A DNA stretch of 64,000 nucleotides, taken from contig FN649740.1 of NCBI GenBank assembly GCA_000310025.1, positions 3,649,774-3,713,773 on the forward strand, read 5' to 3'. The DNA comes from Ectocarpus siliculosus (lineage: Eukaryota; Sar; Phaeophyceae; Ectocarpales; Ectocarpaceae). Shown piece by piece: positions 45,742 through 58,678 of the stretch; within the stretch, counting starts at the first letter, position 1; the number at the start of each line of letters is the position of its first letter. A model generated the notes under the pieces. The model had not been told where the DNA came from and made no database searches. It saw only the letters and a program-made list of their open reading frames with translations. A program made the position numbers and the translations under genes.

Positions 45742-48700
45742 ATGATGACACAACGACGAGCGGAGGAGCTGTATCAGAACGAATTGGCCAAATACAACGA
45801 GGAAAACTCAATGCTCACACACGCCGCGAACAACGAGCGAAGGTACGTCGCCGTTGCTAACACATCAGTGTGCATGCAAACGCCGTGATTTGAAATGAAC
45901 GATACGGAAAAGTGTAGAGATAAGGCTTGTAGTTCCACACCACTTGCATAATTTACATGTTCACCATCGCACGGTAGACTGAAAGACCCCGCCGCCCCCA
46001 GAGGGCAACGGGGCCTGAATCGCAAGGTGAAAGACCAATGATTATGGAGTAGCAGGCTGAGAAGAAAGCGGTGACTAACAACGGCTACAAGAATTTTTAA
46101 CGAACATGACCGGGATGGAAAAGGCCAATGTGTGCGAGTCGATGGTCATGATCATCAGGCAGTACAGTAATAAACCCTGATGATGACTATTAATAGCGAA
46201 TACAGTACATGCAATGCAGAGTGAAAAGGGTGGGATTTTTTGTCTGGTTGTTGGAACGGTACAAACGTTATACATTGTGCACTCGTTTGTACACGGTAGC
46301 CTATTTTCAGAGGTGAACCAATAGCGTAAACACGATTCTGCCTATCAAAACGTGAAATTTGAAGTGTAAAGCAGGCAACGGAAATTGGCAGCATACAATA
46401 TGGAAAATGTAAAGAGAGACTCCACAGCAGTCCGACGAAACGAGCATCGGCCCCATCGAATGAATACCGTGCGCTTCTTCGCTTCGCTTGACATAATTCC
46501 CACATTGCACCAAACACAGCACCTCAACTCTCCGTTATCTTCCATCGCTTTCTACTTTTTACTGTAGACTCCTTTGCACCACATATTCGTGCACGGCCGC
46601 TATATCCGACGTTGACAAAAACCCTATGATACTATATAAACTATTGATGCTCCCGTATCGATACCGATGCACTAATTGAATCCTCTATCGCAACCTACTC
46701 GGTACACTAGTCTGCCGTTGTTTTCCTGCGCTATGTATCCATATTTTCACAAAGACTCGAATGACAGCACCGCAACCCTCTCTCGAACTCCACATTTGGT
46801 ACGATCCTGCCAATCAACACGTGATCTTTCAAGTGCAAAGCAGGAACCCAAAAGGACCAATAAGACAGAAGCATAGGCGACAATGCAAAGAGATACTCGA
46901 CAGCAGTCCCACGAAACGAGCATTGGCCCCACCGAATGAATATCGTGTCTTTTTCCCGCGCGATTTACACATTCCCCACAAGAGTACAAAATACGCCCCG
47001 CCAACCTTCCGTTGAATTCCAGCCTAAATTTATTGATAACGATTTCATTTTTTTACTCGTTTGCACACATATTTGTGCACGGCCGCTAATTCCGACGTTG
47101 AAAATCCCGATGATACGAATTACGGATGTTACCATAATTGCATCCTCTGCCCGTATATATGTTGCCGTTGATCGGGACTGTGTTTTTGGAGCGGATAGCG
47201 CGCTACCCCTCAATGACAGCCACTTTGTTGCGGGCATAATTTAGGACGTGCGGTCCTCGTCCTGCTTGCGAAGTCGCCGTCGGTGTGCTGTGCTCCATCG
47301 TACATTGGTAATCATGGACGCATTGGTATCACACATTACCGATGTAGAAGCTGTGCTCAAGTGCCGTTGGCGGTGGGAGTGATGATGTACAAGCTGTGCG
47401 CAGGTGTCACCAAGGTTGTCAGCCGTGGGTATGAATGTTGGCGAGGCGGAAGTGCGTTTCGGACGTGTGTGTGTGCAGTCCGGCCGACAAGCAATCGTTA
47501 CAAACGTGGTCGCGAGACATACATCCAATCTGCTCCTCCTGTGTACGTGCAGTAGTGTGTGCATGATTGATATCCTCACTACATTACTTATTTGTATTTG
47601 CTGTCTACGTCCCGGAGACAGACCTAATCCCTGCTGCTGCTGCATTGTTGTACACGCTACCCCACACGGGTTGTTTCAATCGTTCGGCGTAGCACGCCGT
47701 ATAGCAGAGACAGACACCCATGATCTACTGTTGTGTGCCCGCTTACACGTGTGTGTGTGATACGAATGTGTCTGAGGTAATCCACGGAGGTGATGTTGCA
47801 ACCATGTCCAATTGCTGTGTACATTGTACTGTAATGTTGTTAAGAATTGATCGTGTTGACAACATGAGGACATACATACGTGCATTGCGCCGCTGTACGT
47901 TATGTTTGTCGGGAATATTACTTGCCACCATCCCATCACGACCAATTCTTGGGTCTGTCTAGATTCGATCGCTCTATCGTTTTCATGGCTGGGGTCAACC
48001 CCAAGGTAATCGAGCGATCGAATCCGGCTTGACACGTCGAAAAAAAAGCACTTGCAAATTTTATAGTTTAGTAACGGAACGTCACATTCCTTCAAATATT
48101 TCAATTAACTTAATTAGTAGATATACGTCGTCGTACGGACGCCCTGAAATGGCTTATTGTCTCAGCACACCCAGTGTTGAACTTGGACTAAAGGCGCGTG
48201 TTTCTGCAGTTCAGCAGTGTGGGCAGTTATGGACTGTCCCTTGGCCAAAGTCCACGAGTACCAAAAGCAAAAAAATGCTGCAAACAAAGGAAGACGTAGC
48301 TATCGATTCAGCTATCGACATGAAAACTGATGGTACGTGAATCAAGCAAAAAAGGTCACACACCCAGAGCAGTAAAACTGAATGAGATAAGGTCTAGGCA
48401 CGAAATCTGTACAGTAGAGGACACGAAACACTGTACGCATTCAGACGTCCAGTAGCTTGAGCGCTGTTCCTTTATGCCATAAACTTCGGTCGTGAACGGT
48501 AGTCGCGTTCATTTGACATGTTGGCCATGGCACTCTGCGGTGATGACATTTTCTTTCACTGTAGGAATCTAGTATGACAACAGTTGCTCATGCAGATAAG
48601 TTCTTGAGATCCGTTTCTATTGGCACCGCAAGTGTCACTTTGTGCGACATACGTGGCTCCAAAAGAGCTTAACGGAGGTGGTCGGTCGTGCCCTTCGAGG

Positions 48701-51700
48701 CCATTTCACGCCTACCCTACAATGCTGCTATAATATATTACAACACTCACTGGATCCATCCATCGCGTGTACCGTTTGACGTAGGCTCGCTTTTCAACGC
48801 CGCACCAACGCCACGGCTCAGATCGAAGCTGAAGAAGCGATTCAGGCCCAGCGAAAACAGCAAGTGGTAAGCTGATGTTGGCCATGTTACTACCCCGTTG
48901 AAAAGGAGGAAACAGGCACCAAGCACCAGCCAAGTACTTCAGGGTCCGGTACAAGTACCATTATGGGTGGTATACTTTGCGAAGGAAATGCTTCATTTGA
49001 ACAGTCTTCATATTTTCCGCAGTGGAATGCGCAAACGTAGAGGGAACACCCTGACGGGCGCCCAAAAAGGTCATGCACTTCTGTACCTTGTTCATCCTCC
49101 AAGTACCGTTTTCGAGAGTAGAAAAAGCACCACTGTCCGGGGTTGGCTTACAAATTTGCCACTTCCTTGGGGAGTGCCTGTATCATCTCATTAGATCCTA
49201 CCTTGTACGCTACTTTGTTCTTGCTTACATAAATACAAAGTTTCATACACATCCTCTCGCTGGGCTTGCGAGTTGCCACAATGCTGCTGTATCCGGTCTG
49301 TTTGATGTGGAATTGTTTTGCAGGCGATGGAGCGCAGGAAGGAACGCATGTCGCAACAAAATCAAAGCATTGCCGAGGAGCTGCAGAAACGGAGGGCCGC
49401 AAAGACCAGGGAAGAGGTGGAGGTGAGCTGGGGATGGCTGTGTGTTAACCTTCACCAAAACTGATGGATCGTTTACTTTCATCCTGGCAGAACTGGCTTA
49501 TTTATTGATGGGGTTCGCCGTTCTCTTGGCCTCGAATTTCGGCCTTGCTTTCCTATTTGAACTGGAGCCATGTGTGGTCACGGCGGTGTATGGTGCAATT
49601 TCGCTACCCTGTCTATCACTTGTAAGTCCGCAACATACGGCAAAGTCCCAATATATCTGTACTCTTGTGTGTTGCTGCCTTTCCTGACTGTCCTCGAACC
49701 CCCCGCCCAAACGTTGCTTTTATGGCCAGATTCAGCGGATTTGCCAAGAGAGCGAAGAACTGAAGGCCCTTGAACAGGTACACTCTGTGATCACCTTCTG
49801 TTTTTTCATTTTGGACGAACCCAGAACGAAGCAATTCCTTGTTGGGCGCAAGGTTTGAAATAGATCCTTAATGCACGAATAAGGCATTGTCTTGGAGGTC
49901 GCTCGTACCCAGACAGACAGCACGCACTCGCATGCTGATTTGATGTTTCGTGATACACCCATGTACTGTGCGATACTGTGCGATAGCGCCTCAAAGTGGC
50001 GTATGTGAACAAGGAGCGAGCAGCGCAGTACGAGGAGAATCGATTCCTGCGTCAGGTGGAGAACGACAAAGAGCAGGCCATAGCCGATAAGGTAAGGTGG
50101 CGTGGTGGTCCAGGACGCAGACGTTCAACATCCCGAGCAGGCACTCCCCGATACCATGTAAACTGTAGTACGTTCTGCTGCGGTGTGATGGGTGTTCTAC
50201 CGGCCCGAAACTCCTCACTGCCCTTCTGCTGTATTCTACATAGCAAGGCGGTTCAGGTAGCCAAATATTCCGTTTCCCAGCAGTGAGCGCGTGATAACAA
50301 CCTGCAGCAAGCGCTCCAGGCCGCTAAGTGGTGAAGTGGCGCTATGTTTGATCTCACGCTGGCGCAACCTTTGGTTCTTTTTGACAGCTACCCTTCCTCT
50401 GCTTTGTCGTTTCGCTGTCCAACTGTTTCGTTGCAATACCATATAGATGGAACACGACCGGCAGATGGCTCTAAAAACGGAGGCAGACAAGGTAGCAGCT
50501 AGGAAGAAGCTACTCGAGGTACAAAGGGGTGCCCTGCATGCGCAAATGCAAGAGAGGGAGAGCCTCAAGCGTGAGGTGAGTGAGATACGGTTCAAGGTTG
50601 CGATTGGTGCATACCAGTACAGCACAAATTGAAGTGTCGGTCACACATTAGATTGCATAGGAAGAGAGTGACGGTAGGTGTTTCGAGCCTCCCCCCTTCG
50701 TTCCGGAGTACGACGCAAAGTGGCACGGAACATCGCCTACCGAATGGCGCATGGCATGGTGTGTTCCACTTGCTCATTCACTTTGAGCTGGGGGTCTACA
50801 GAGGCTTGAGCATGGCCAATTGGCTTCTTCACTACATATCCCGTGCGTTTACAGTTTACAGCAGTACAGCAATAATTGTTGTGTCTGAAATGCTTGCTCT
50901 TTGTCTTCCTCCAACCACCAGGCGATGATGGAAGCGGATCGTGATCGCGAAATGGTGGATGTGATTGTCAAGAAAATCGAAGCAGAGGAGAGGGCAGAAC
51001 AAGAGCAGTACCTCAAGAGTAGGTATGTCCGAGACCTAGAGGCAGTTGTGAACAGAAGTGGAGATAGAGCGTGAAGTTCAGGGAGGATATAGAGTCTGTG
51101 CATTTTGCAATAACTCTGTTACGCAAACGAAAAACGGTACGAATAATCACGAGCTTCCTCTTTTTTTTTTGTGTAAGTTAGGGCCACCTCGATTGTTTCA
51201 GTATCAAATAGCCTATTTGGTAGGCTTGCAAGGTTCTGCGACATTTTACGTCAGAATTCGAGCTTCCGTGCCATGTCTGCGGGCACCAAACATGGACCAG
51301 GGTATTGTCGATCATCTTAAGTTTGGGGGGATTTAGAGCCGAGCCGGAACTAGTCATGTTCATTGGTTGTAGAGAGTGCTGTCCAACTCGTCACATCTAA
51401 AGAGAGACTTCTGCCCAAAACCTAGATTTACAACATGTAAACACCGATTGCAAATCTGGCTTGGGCGGACTGGAAACGACAGCAGTGGTGATACGCGGTC
51501 TACTTGCACGCATGGCGTGCGTACCCGTGTGCGCACACACCATGCACAATCCACCGCTGCACACAGCCGGAGAGAGAGGGGAGGGGGCACGGTACACCTT
51601 GTGGGTGATTTCACATGAGTAGTATTGAAACTGCGTGTGTGCATGCTGTTGTTGTGCGTGGCGCTCCCCGCATTGCTTGCTATCTGACATGCACACACGC

Positions 51701-54700
51701 ACCGTGAGCAAGGTAGCTACTTGCATTTCGCTTTGGTTCGCTTTTGAACCATGCAACAGGCGACGTAAAGTACAGCCTTCGCATCATGTCCGCGTCAAGT
51801 GTGAGACCTGTCAGTACGAAGGAAGACTGGCAAATGCCAAACACCAGCATATTCGGCTCGTTGCACTGGCAGTAGTTGATTCTCATGTCGTTTTTGGCCC
51901 CTCTCGATAAGACACATCGGGCCATGTGAATCCAGATTTAATGTATATCCGTCGTTTCAACTCTTAAGGCAAGTTTTTCTTATTATTTCTTGAAGACATC
52001 CAGAACCCTGTCGCTGTCGAGTTGAAGGCAAACACCGCACCAGGCGGTGCGTTGGAGGCCTCAGGCAAATTAAGGACAGTTTCTCCACCCCCGCCCTCGC
52101 CGGGCTGAGTTACGTCCAATAACGAAGACAACAAGAGCAGTGATAAAATCATAAAATCATTACGGTAAGGTGTTGACACTTGTGGGTACTATCCGTCTTG
52201 TTTTTTTATTGTCTTGTTTCGCGGGGGGGCAGGGAAGAAACCCGGCGCACTGTACAAGAGGCGGAGAGGCGACGGGCTACCGAACTCGCCAATCGCGCCA
52301 GACAGGAGAAGGTGGGTTGGGCTGGCTTCCAATGTTATAGCTTAGTTCGGCCGGCCATGTTGGGTTTTGACGTTCCTATACCTCCGAAAATGAAAACACA
52401 AAAAACACAACCATCGCGCGAATGCGAAGGTATGTCGTCGTAGACCAGGGGTGCAGTGGAGGTCTCGTATAGCTCTGTGGCAGGTCATGGCGGTCAAGCA
52501 CTTCTTGCAGAAGGCGGAGCCGGTGTCATGTGTGGGCTGCAGGCTTGCTTTTCAGCTTTAGTGGCATGCGAAGTCCCCTGCCTTACAATGCGGAGCAGAT
52601 ATGTTCTGCTGCAAGAATGTCATAGTTCTACCTTAGAATTCAACCATCCAACAATGCGGCGACGGCAGGAAGAGAAGGAAAACATACGGAAATACATGGA
52701 GATGGTCGCCCAGCGTGAGGCGAAAGCGGAGGAGGAGAGACTGCGCAAGAAGGTAGCCGCCGACGCAGCGTTCAAGGCTGTTGTAGAACAGACAGAGAAG
52801 CAAAACAACGAGGAAGATGAGCTGCGAATGCTGAGGTGGGTGATACAACAGTGTTGTGTTCTTCGTTTGAGCAAGGGTGGCGTTATTTGACACCAGGAGA
52901 AGTATGGTATACCTGGTAAATGGTTTGAACAAACGTGTTTCTGTGCTTGTTGTTTTTGTTTGTTGCAGAGACATGCTATGGGAGGAGGAGTTGGAAGCCA
53001 AGCGCATCCAGGACGACGAAGATCGCAAGCGGAAGGTACCTTGGTTTCTACTTCCGAGATATTTATGCCCCAGGTGGCTATCGACTCGGCGGACGTGAAT
53101 GATGTTCGTGGCTTGAGAAGAGGGCTACGATTCTTGGCAGACTCCTAGCTATGCGTTGTCACGGTTGTAGGGGAGAACAGGAATCTTGCTGCAATGCGCT
53201 CCTCTTGGATGGCTCATCTGCCTGCCCATGTTGTGGTGTCTCAACAGGCGGCCGAGAGCAAGCTGGCCATGATGGAGGCGAATGAGGAACAGCTCAGGCA
53301 GAGACAGGAGCGGCGCGCGGCCGAAAAGGAAGAAGAGAACCGCCTCATTCAGATCATGTTGAACAAGTTCAAGGTGCGGGGTATCTGCGCGTGGCTTTGG
53401 TCTTTCACCGAATCCCGAGTTGGGAGTGCCTGCCGCACCCGAGACTATTTGTTCATGACGTCTCAAGCGGCATGGTGCCTCGTTTTGTCATGCAGACAGC
53501 ATATGGTCGCGCCTACAGAGCCGTTCTGTCGTGTTGTTCATGTGTGACGTGCTATAATTCACAGCAGGCCGCACTGCGGAGGTCACGACTAACCCGAGTG
53601 TCTATCTCCCATTTCTGCCCTTAAGATCTCTCCGGTGTTGTTTCGTGGGCAGCCTTGTCTACGGCAGCATGCACGCCTTCTGGCAGGGCAGTACTGCGTG
53701 TGTGTCCTTGTGTTGATTGCATTGCGGAAGTGGAGATTTTCGAATGAGTGTGACCATCCATATGCATAGGTGTTGCAAGCGTCATCGTTTTGAAGCCTAT
53801 CTTGATGTTTCTTTCGGCTAATTGTGTTCACGTAGTGCTACTGGGGTACTCCACTTTTGTGGAATCACTCACCTTCCGAGTGCGTGGCCGACGAACGGGC
53901 TCGAAGTTCTTGTATGTTTTGCGTCCTAGGCAACACACTCCCTGCACTTGTTGATTCTGTGTTAGGGACCCTCCCTGCGTATTCCACGTGGACCTTCTTT
54001 GGTTTTTCGTTCGTTTACCTTGAAGAGTAGGGAAGAGACCCTGGATGTTGTAGGTCAGGACGGTTTTTATCATGAACGACTTGTGATAGCCCGACTCCCG
54101 TTGTCAACGTATCTTCATAGGAGGATGAGGAACGGGAAAAGCGGGGAGAGGAGCTACGCGAACGCATGAAGAAGGAGCACAAGAAGAACATCGAGGTGAG
54201 TACCCCTCTTTTCCTCCCTGGGAATAAGAACCGTTGCGCGCGGTCCGTGGCGTTCATTGTAAAAAAGCAAACACGCGGTGGAGCAGCTTTTGGCGTGCAG
54301 CGACGTCTTGGCGGCAACTGCTGCAAGAAATCCATGAAATACCTCACCATACGTGTGAGTGGCTTGCGTGAACATTACAGTTTTCTCCAAGAACATTTTG
54401 TCAATTGTGTATCAACATGTCCTTTTGATGCCAGGATCAAAGAGAGGAACGCGCCGTCCTATACGAAAAGGAGAAGGAATTCGAGATGAAGGACGCTCAG
54501 GCCGAGAGGGAACGAGAGCTCTATCGCCAACGCGTAAGCCTCTTGTTCGTGCGATTGACAAAAATGTGTTGAATGCACCCCGCGAAATGGAGCCAGTCGG
54601 GGCGACTTTGGGCGCCGGTTGCTCGTGGCATGGGTGCCTTGCTGTCCTCGGGCATACGCCGTAATGTACGGACGATCCCCCTGCGCGCGTGCCCGTGAGA

Positions 54701-55196
54701 AGGAACCGGGAGAAAAGACTCGCTGGTGCGAGAGAAGATAGATATGCCGAAGCACGAAGAACATCGAAATGATATATACACATGTAACCTATTCCCGCAT
54801 CGCATTTGCATCTGTCGGATTAATGATGAAGCCTGATTGTTGATTATTCAAATAGGCCAGAAGGTGCCGGTCGTGTCCGTTTCATACCCTACACGCCAAG
54901 GGCAACACCTCATGGTGGAGAGGATGGTGTTCTCCTCATAGAACTGTGAACCTTGTACAGGCCCAATTTGAACTGAGACCGCCATGATTTGGTCTGTTCA
55001 GGTGGTGGAAGAGGCTCGTCGCCGACTCCTAGAGCAACACGGAGCAGCTGTCGAGGGGTATTTGCCCAAAGGAGCATTGAAGTCCAGAGATGAGCTTGAG
55101 TTGGTACGTGATCTCAGCAACAAGAAGGCCGACGGTGATGCGCTGGGCCGGTATTTGTCTTCCCCGTTCCCCGGCACTGCCGGCGACGGCCGGTGA
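45742..55196 (+). CDS. MNS1: MNS1/FAP127-like axonemal coiled-coil protein
   Basis: Long coiled-coil protein with a trichohyalin-plectin-homology region, found inside flagellar doublet microtubules. Fourteen exons join in frame to 490 residues: 45742-45842, 48785-48866, 49324-49422, 49730-49777, 49987-50091, 50447-50575, 50922-51022, 52233-52311, 52669-52835, 52969-53035, 53248-53373, 54121-54195, 54435-54533, 55002-55196. Nearly all residues are charged helix-formers (Glu, Lys, Arg, Gln). Diagnostic points are RLKVAYVNKERAAQ in exon 5 and the C-terminal GYLPKGALKSRDEL. The length matches animal MNS1 (about 495). Every junction agrees in phase. The start of exon 9 (52669, after acggcag) lacks a pyrimidine tract and may differ. 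The first exon begins with ATGATG directly after an acceptor-like cggcag, so an upstream exon is possible. Confidence 0.87.
46300..47110. repeat. Diverged direct repeats in MNS1 intron 1
   Basis: Two copies, about 46318-46620 and 46800-47110, share GAAACGAGCAT, GGCCCCA and CGAATGAATA, and end with GTGCACGGCCGCTA and TCCGACGTTGA. They are clearly related but well diverged. They look like two old copies of one noncoding mobile sequence. Confidence 0.65.
47963..48023. repeat. Inverted repeat around a palindromic centre
   Basis: Arms ATTCGATCGCTC (47963-47974) and GAGCGATCGAAT (48012-48023) are perfect complements. A palindrome, GGGGTCAACCCC, lies between them. The whole lies in MNS1 intron 1. 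Confidence 0.7.
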
Positions 55197-56302
55197 TTTT
55201 GCGCAATGGTGATGAGCTCTTCGATCGAAAAGTAGGGAACACTACGTATCATTTCGCCTGTACATCTTCCAGGCGCTTGCCTTGTTGCGATGTGATTTTT
55301 GCTGACCATCGTGTGGGACGAAAAGGATTCGGATTTTCAGAATCACGTAGGTTCGGTTAATTATAGGGGCCTAGGGTCCTAGCTTCCACCCTGACACCCT
55401 GTGGGGAGGCTGCCCTAGGGGGTCAACGGAGGGCGTATGGCTCTCTTGTACGTATGTCTCGTGCTCTGTCTGTCTGTCTGTCGGTCTGTCTCTCACACTA
55501 TTCTCAGCTCGTGAGTTACCACGACATGCTAACACACACTTAGATTCAGTACGTGTGACTGCCGGACATTTCTTCTCCGCATTCCGCACTTCGCAATATG
55601 ATACAATAGCTATAATGTTGGTTATTCTCAACAAAGAGTGTGTTACCGCCGCCGCCGCCGTGAGGTGCACAAAACTGTTGTGCTAGAACAACAGAGTATA
55701 CAACTTACACCCTATTGTCACGTAGAGGGGGTATCATGCAGTAGTCGCTTTCCGTTGAGTGTATCAAAATGACTGTTTCTGCGGCGGCGGGACGTATCTC
55801 TTTGATCATTGTGTGTCGTGCATTGTAGACAGCTGCTGAATGCTGCTGTCCTTGTTCGCGGTATGTATGTGTGTGCTTCTGTTTTTCCCGCCGAGGTGCA
55901 TGAAGAGAGGTGCACGAAGAGCGTGATGTGCTTCGACAACCACGTCGACAGCTAGAGGTAGTGCTATCCGTTCTCGTCAGCCCACCAACAACAAACGGTA
56001 TAGTAAACCTCCTATCTCAACAAGCAGTTGGCGCGCGTCCAGTTCGTAGACTCCATGCTCGCTTTCTCAGTGCTCGCTTTCAATGCTTGCGGCACGAACT
56101 GCGGCGCCGTTTCACTCCGTACGCCGCACCCTCCGCACTCCGTAATTTTGCTTTGTGCACGCTTTTTTCCCGCCGTATGTTGCGTGAAATAATAGTGTGG
56201 TGCTTTAATGACACCCATCGTTACGTAGGGGGGATGTCCCGCATTCCTCTGAAAGTATTATAGGTTCTACAGGAGGAGTACGTAGCTGTGTAGAGTAGTG
56301 GT

Positions 56303-56430
56303 CCCGATATAGCGGCACCCTGAATAGTGAAATGCCCTCAATAGTGGCATCAAAATCTCTTGTCACAATCTCAACCCGATACAATACTCAATAGTGGCAT
56401 TTTGGGCATCTCACCCCCCCAAAAGTGGCA
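56303..56430. repeat. Dispersed copy of the eL6-intron element
   Basis: This stretch shares CCCGATATAG, AGTGGCAT, CTCTTGTCAC, AACCCGATA, GGGCAT and CCCCCC-AAAAGTGGCAATTC-type words, in the same order, with the reverse complement of 25090-25243. Only one end resembles the terminal repeat. Confidence 0.6.
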
Positions 56431-58491
56431 ATTCAAAACGCGGGAGCGTCCCTGTTTTTCACCGCAATCTCTGTCCAAAGACGCAGGGGAGATTTTTTTA
56501 TGTAGAGCGCTGGCAACATGTACGTCAAAGAGGACAGACACATTTTGTGACAAAGAGGTAGAGCTAGACAACACCGAAGATTCTGCGAGTGAGAGAGGTG
56601 GAGGGATGAAGGCGCCGCCATCGTTCGCGGAACTGTCTGGGATTTTTGGTCCTCTAGAAGAGTACGCGGAGTCGTGTGGCATTGGCGAGGCCGGGCACTT
56701 CCTCCGTAAGGCAAAGATGGCATTCTTCGCAGCACACGCCGCTAGACCGTCACGCAGTTGGACATCAGAGCGTTTGCCCAGTCATAGTGTAGTGGTATTG
56801 ATTGGTCGGTTGACGCCTACAGGTGCAAAAGCATCGTGACGGTTGGGATTGATGCGCCGGAGTAGGGAGTGTTCGGCGTTTTCAACTTGGTTGCTCCAGT
56901 TGGTTTCGCGTACATTGATGTTTCAAAATGGATGCTCTGTTGCTTGTGTTGAACCCCATCATGGATGGCCAGACAAGACAAAAAATAATAGTGGTACTTT
57001 GTGTGTGCAGTCCGCCTGCACACAAAGGTAGGATGCGATCGCCAAAGGCCTCGTTGTCACAAGACGATACTGTACTTGGATGTATGTAGTATCGTGTGGT
57101 CTTTCAAGTGGCACCAAATGGGTGCGGTGCTTAGTGTCCTATCAAACTTCTCGGAGGAGTCATTCGGATTGTCCCCTGTAATGTTGTACGCAACACGCAC
57201 GAACACGTTTCGTTTCTCCGAGGTTTGTCATCTGCACCCCCAAGCTCAACACCAACGCTCGTCGCCTGCTGACCAACATCCCGTTCCACGCCAAGAAGAA
57301 TGCGTGTGTGTCCAATTCGTGGACTCCATGCGGACGCATCCAAATAGGTTATTTGTATTTTAGAAAGGAAGACTCTTCTGGGAGGGTTTTCCTGTTTCGT
57401 TTAGGAATTATTGGAGATTAGAGACGTTTTCCCCACCTGGGGTGACTACCGAATCTGGACCACAGAGTATTTCTCTCGATCACTAATTTTGGGAGTTCCT
57501 GTCGGTCCCCGATGTTGCACCGGTAACATTCAGAGGGCCTCCGGCCGTTTTCCTTCCAGTTCTCTTGATCATTCTTGAGAGAGAGATCCTGTCTACGGGG
57601 ATACGTGTGACGATTCGTAGTACGCGTCTTGGAAGTGCGTCCTCCCATTCTTGGCAATTGTTGCGAGAACGGAAGCGAAACAAGCACTTGTAAAAATACA
57701 TGAACAAGAGAGGTCTATCCTCCGTTGACCCCCTAGGGCACCTTCCCAGGGTCACTAAGGGGGGGAGACTAGGCCCCCAAGCCCCCATAGAGGGGGGTAG
57801 AAGAGAAGACAAGAGATTACAATACAACATCTGTCCAGAAATCAACAGAGGCCCCGCGGATGATACAACAAGAGGGTAAGTGCCATCAACATGTCCAAGC
57901 ACCATGTCCGAGTCCCCAGTAGAGCCCTGTCCACAAATTTCCTCCAACGATCGAAAGTGTTCCGAAAAAGAAAGCGAACCAAGCACTCCGGTCCTCTTTC
58001 CGTAGGTAGAACGTGTAAAACCTGCATCCTGAAAAAATATCAATGACCATGGCAATGCAAACCTCCAAGGGGAACATGCCGTCGGAGCCTGTTGGTTCGC
58101 TGCGTGATTGCCTATCATCCGCCAAGCACAACAACGGTTACAGAGTCCGTGGCGGATGCTCGTGCATCCTACTGATGCATCTTGACCTACGTCTAAGCTC
58201 ACTCACTTTTAGGCGCAGAAGCTAAGTATTTTACTGAAGTTGGAGCAGCACATTTTGTGGTGGGAGCTATACCAACGAACCGTGTTTCGGATGTGCAGTC
58301 CTTTTCGGATGTGCAGTCCTTTCAATGTATGAACCAAGAACCTCAGTTGCACAGAGATAACGTATCTCGATGAAACGGCTGCTGGTGCACATCAGCAACT
58401 GCAAAGAGACAACCTGTTTCAAAAACGCGGTTGCTGGGTACACGATGACGACTGGTCGTTGGAAAGAGACAGCCTGGTACCGAGGGTGACA

Positions 58492-58678
58492 CCAGATACC
58501 ACACTGCTGCGAGTTATCGGTAAACAGCGTAAGAAGGACATCTACCGGCAGCTTTCCTACGCCCAGACTCTGAAAAGGGTAGGGTGCCAGATACCACACA
58601 GCTGCGAGTTATCGGTCAACAACTTAAGGACATATACCGGCAGATTTCTTACGCCCAGACTCTGCTGAGGGTAGGGTG
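58492..58678. repeat. Tandem repeat, two copies of about 95 bp
   Basis: The copies start at 58492 and 58587 and share CCAGATACCACAC, GCTGCGAGTTATCGGT, TACGCCCAGACTCTG and GGGTAGGGTG. The reading frame is not kept between them, so coding is unlikely. A shorter repeat, TTTTCGGATGTGCAGTCC, lies just before, at about 58285-58321. Confidence 0.8.

Noticed and set aside
47241-48104. Open frames within MNS1 intron 1
   Set aside because: TG-rich, low-information frames between repeats, with no conserved motif.
57483-58202. 239-codon open frame on the minus strand, with a hydrophobic stretch in an alternative frame
   Set aside because: No recognisable domain, no splice context, and it lies in repeat-rich DNA; long chance frames of this size occur elsewhere in the window.
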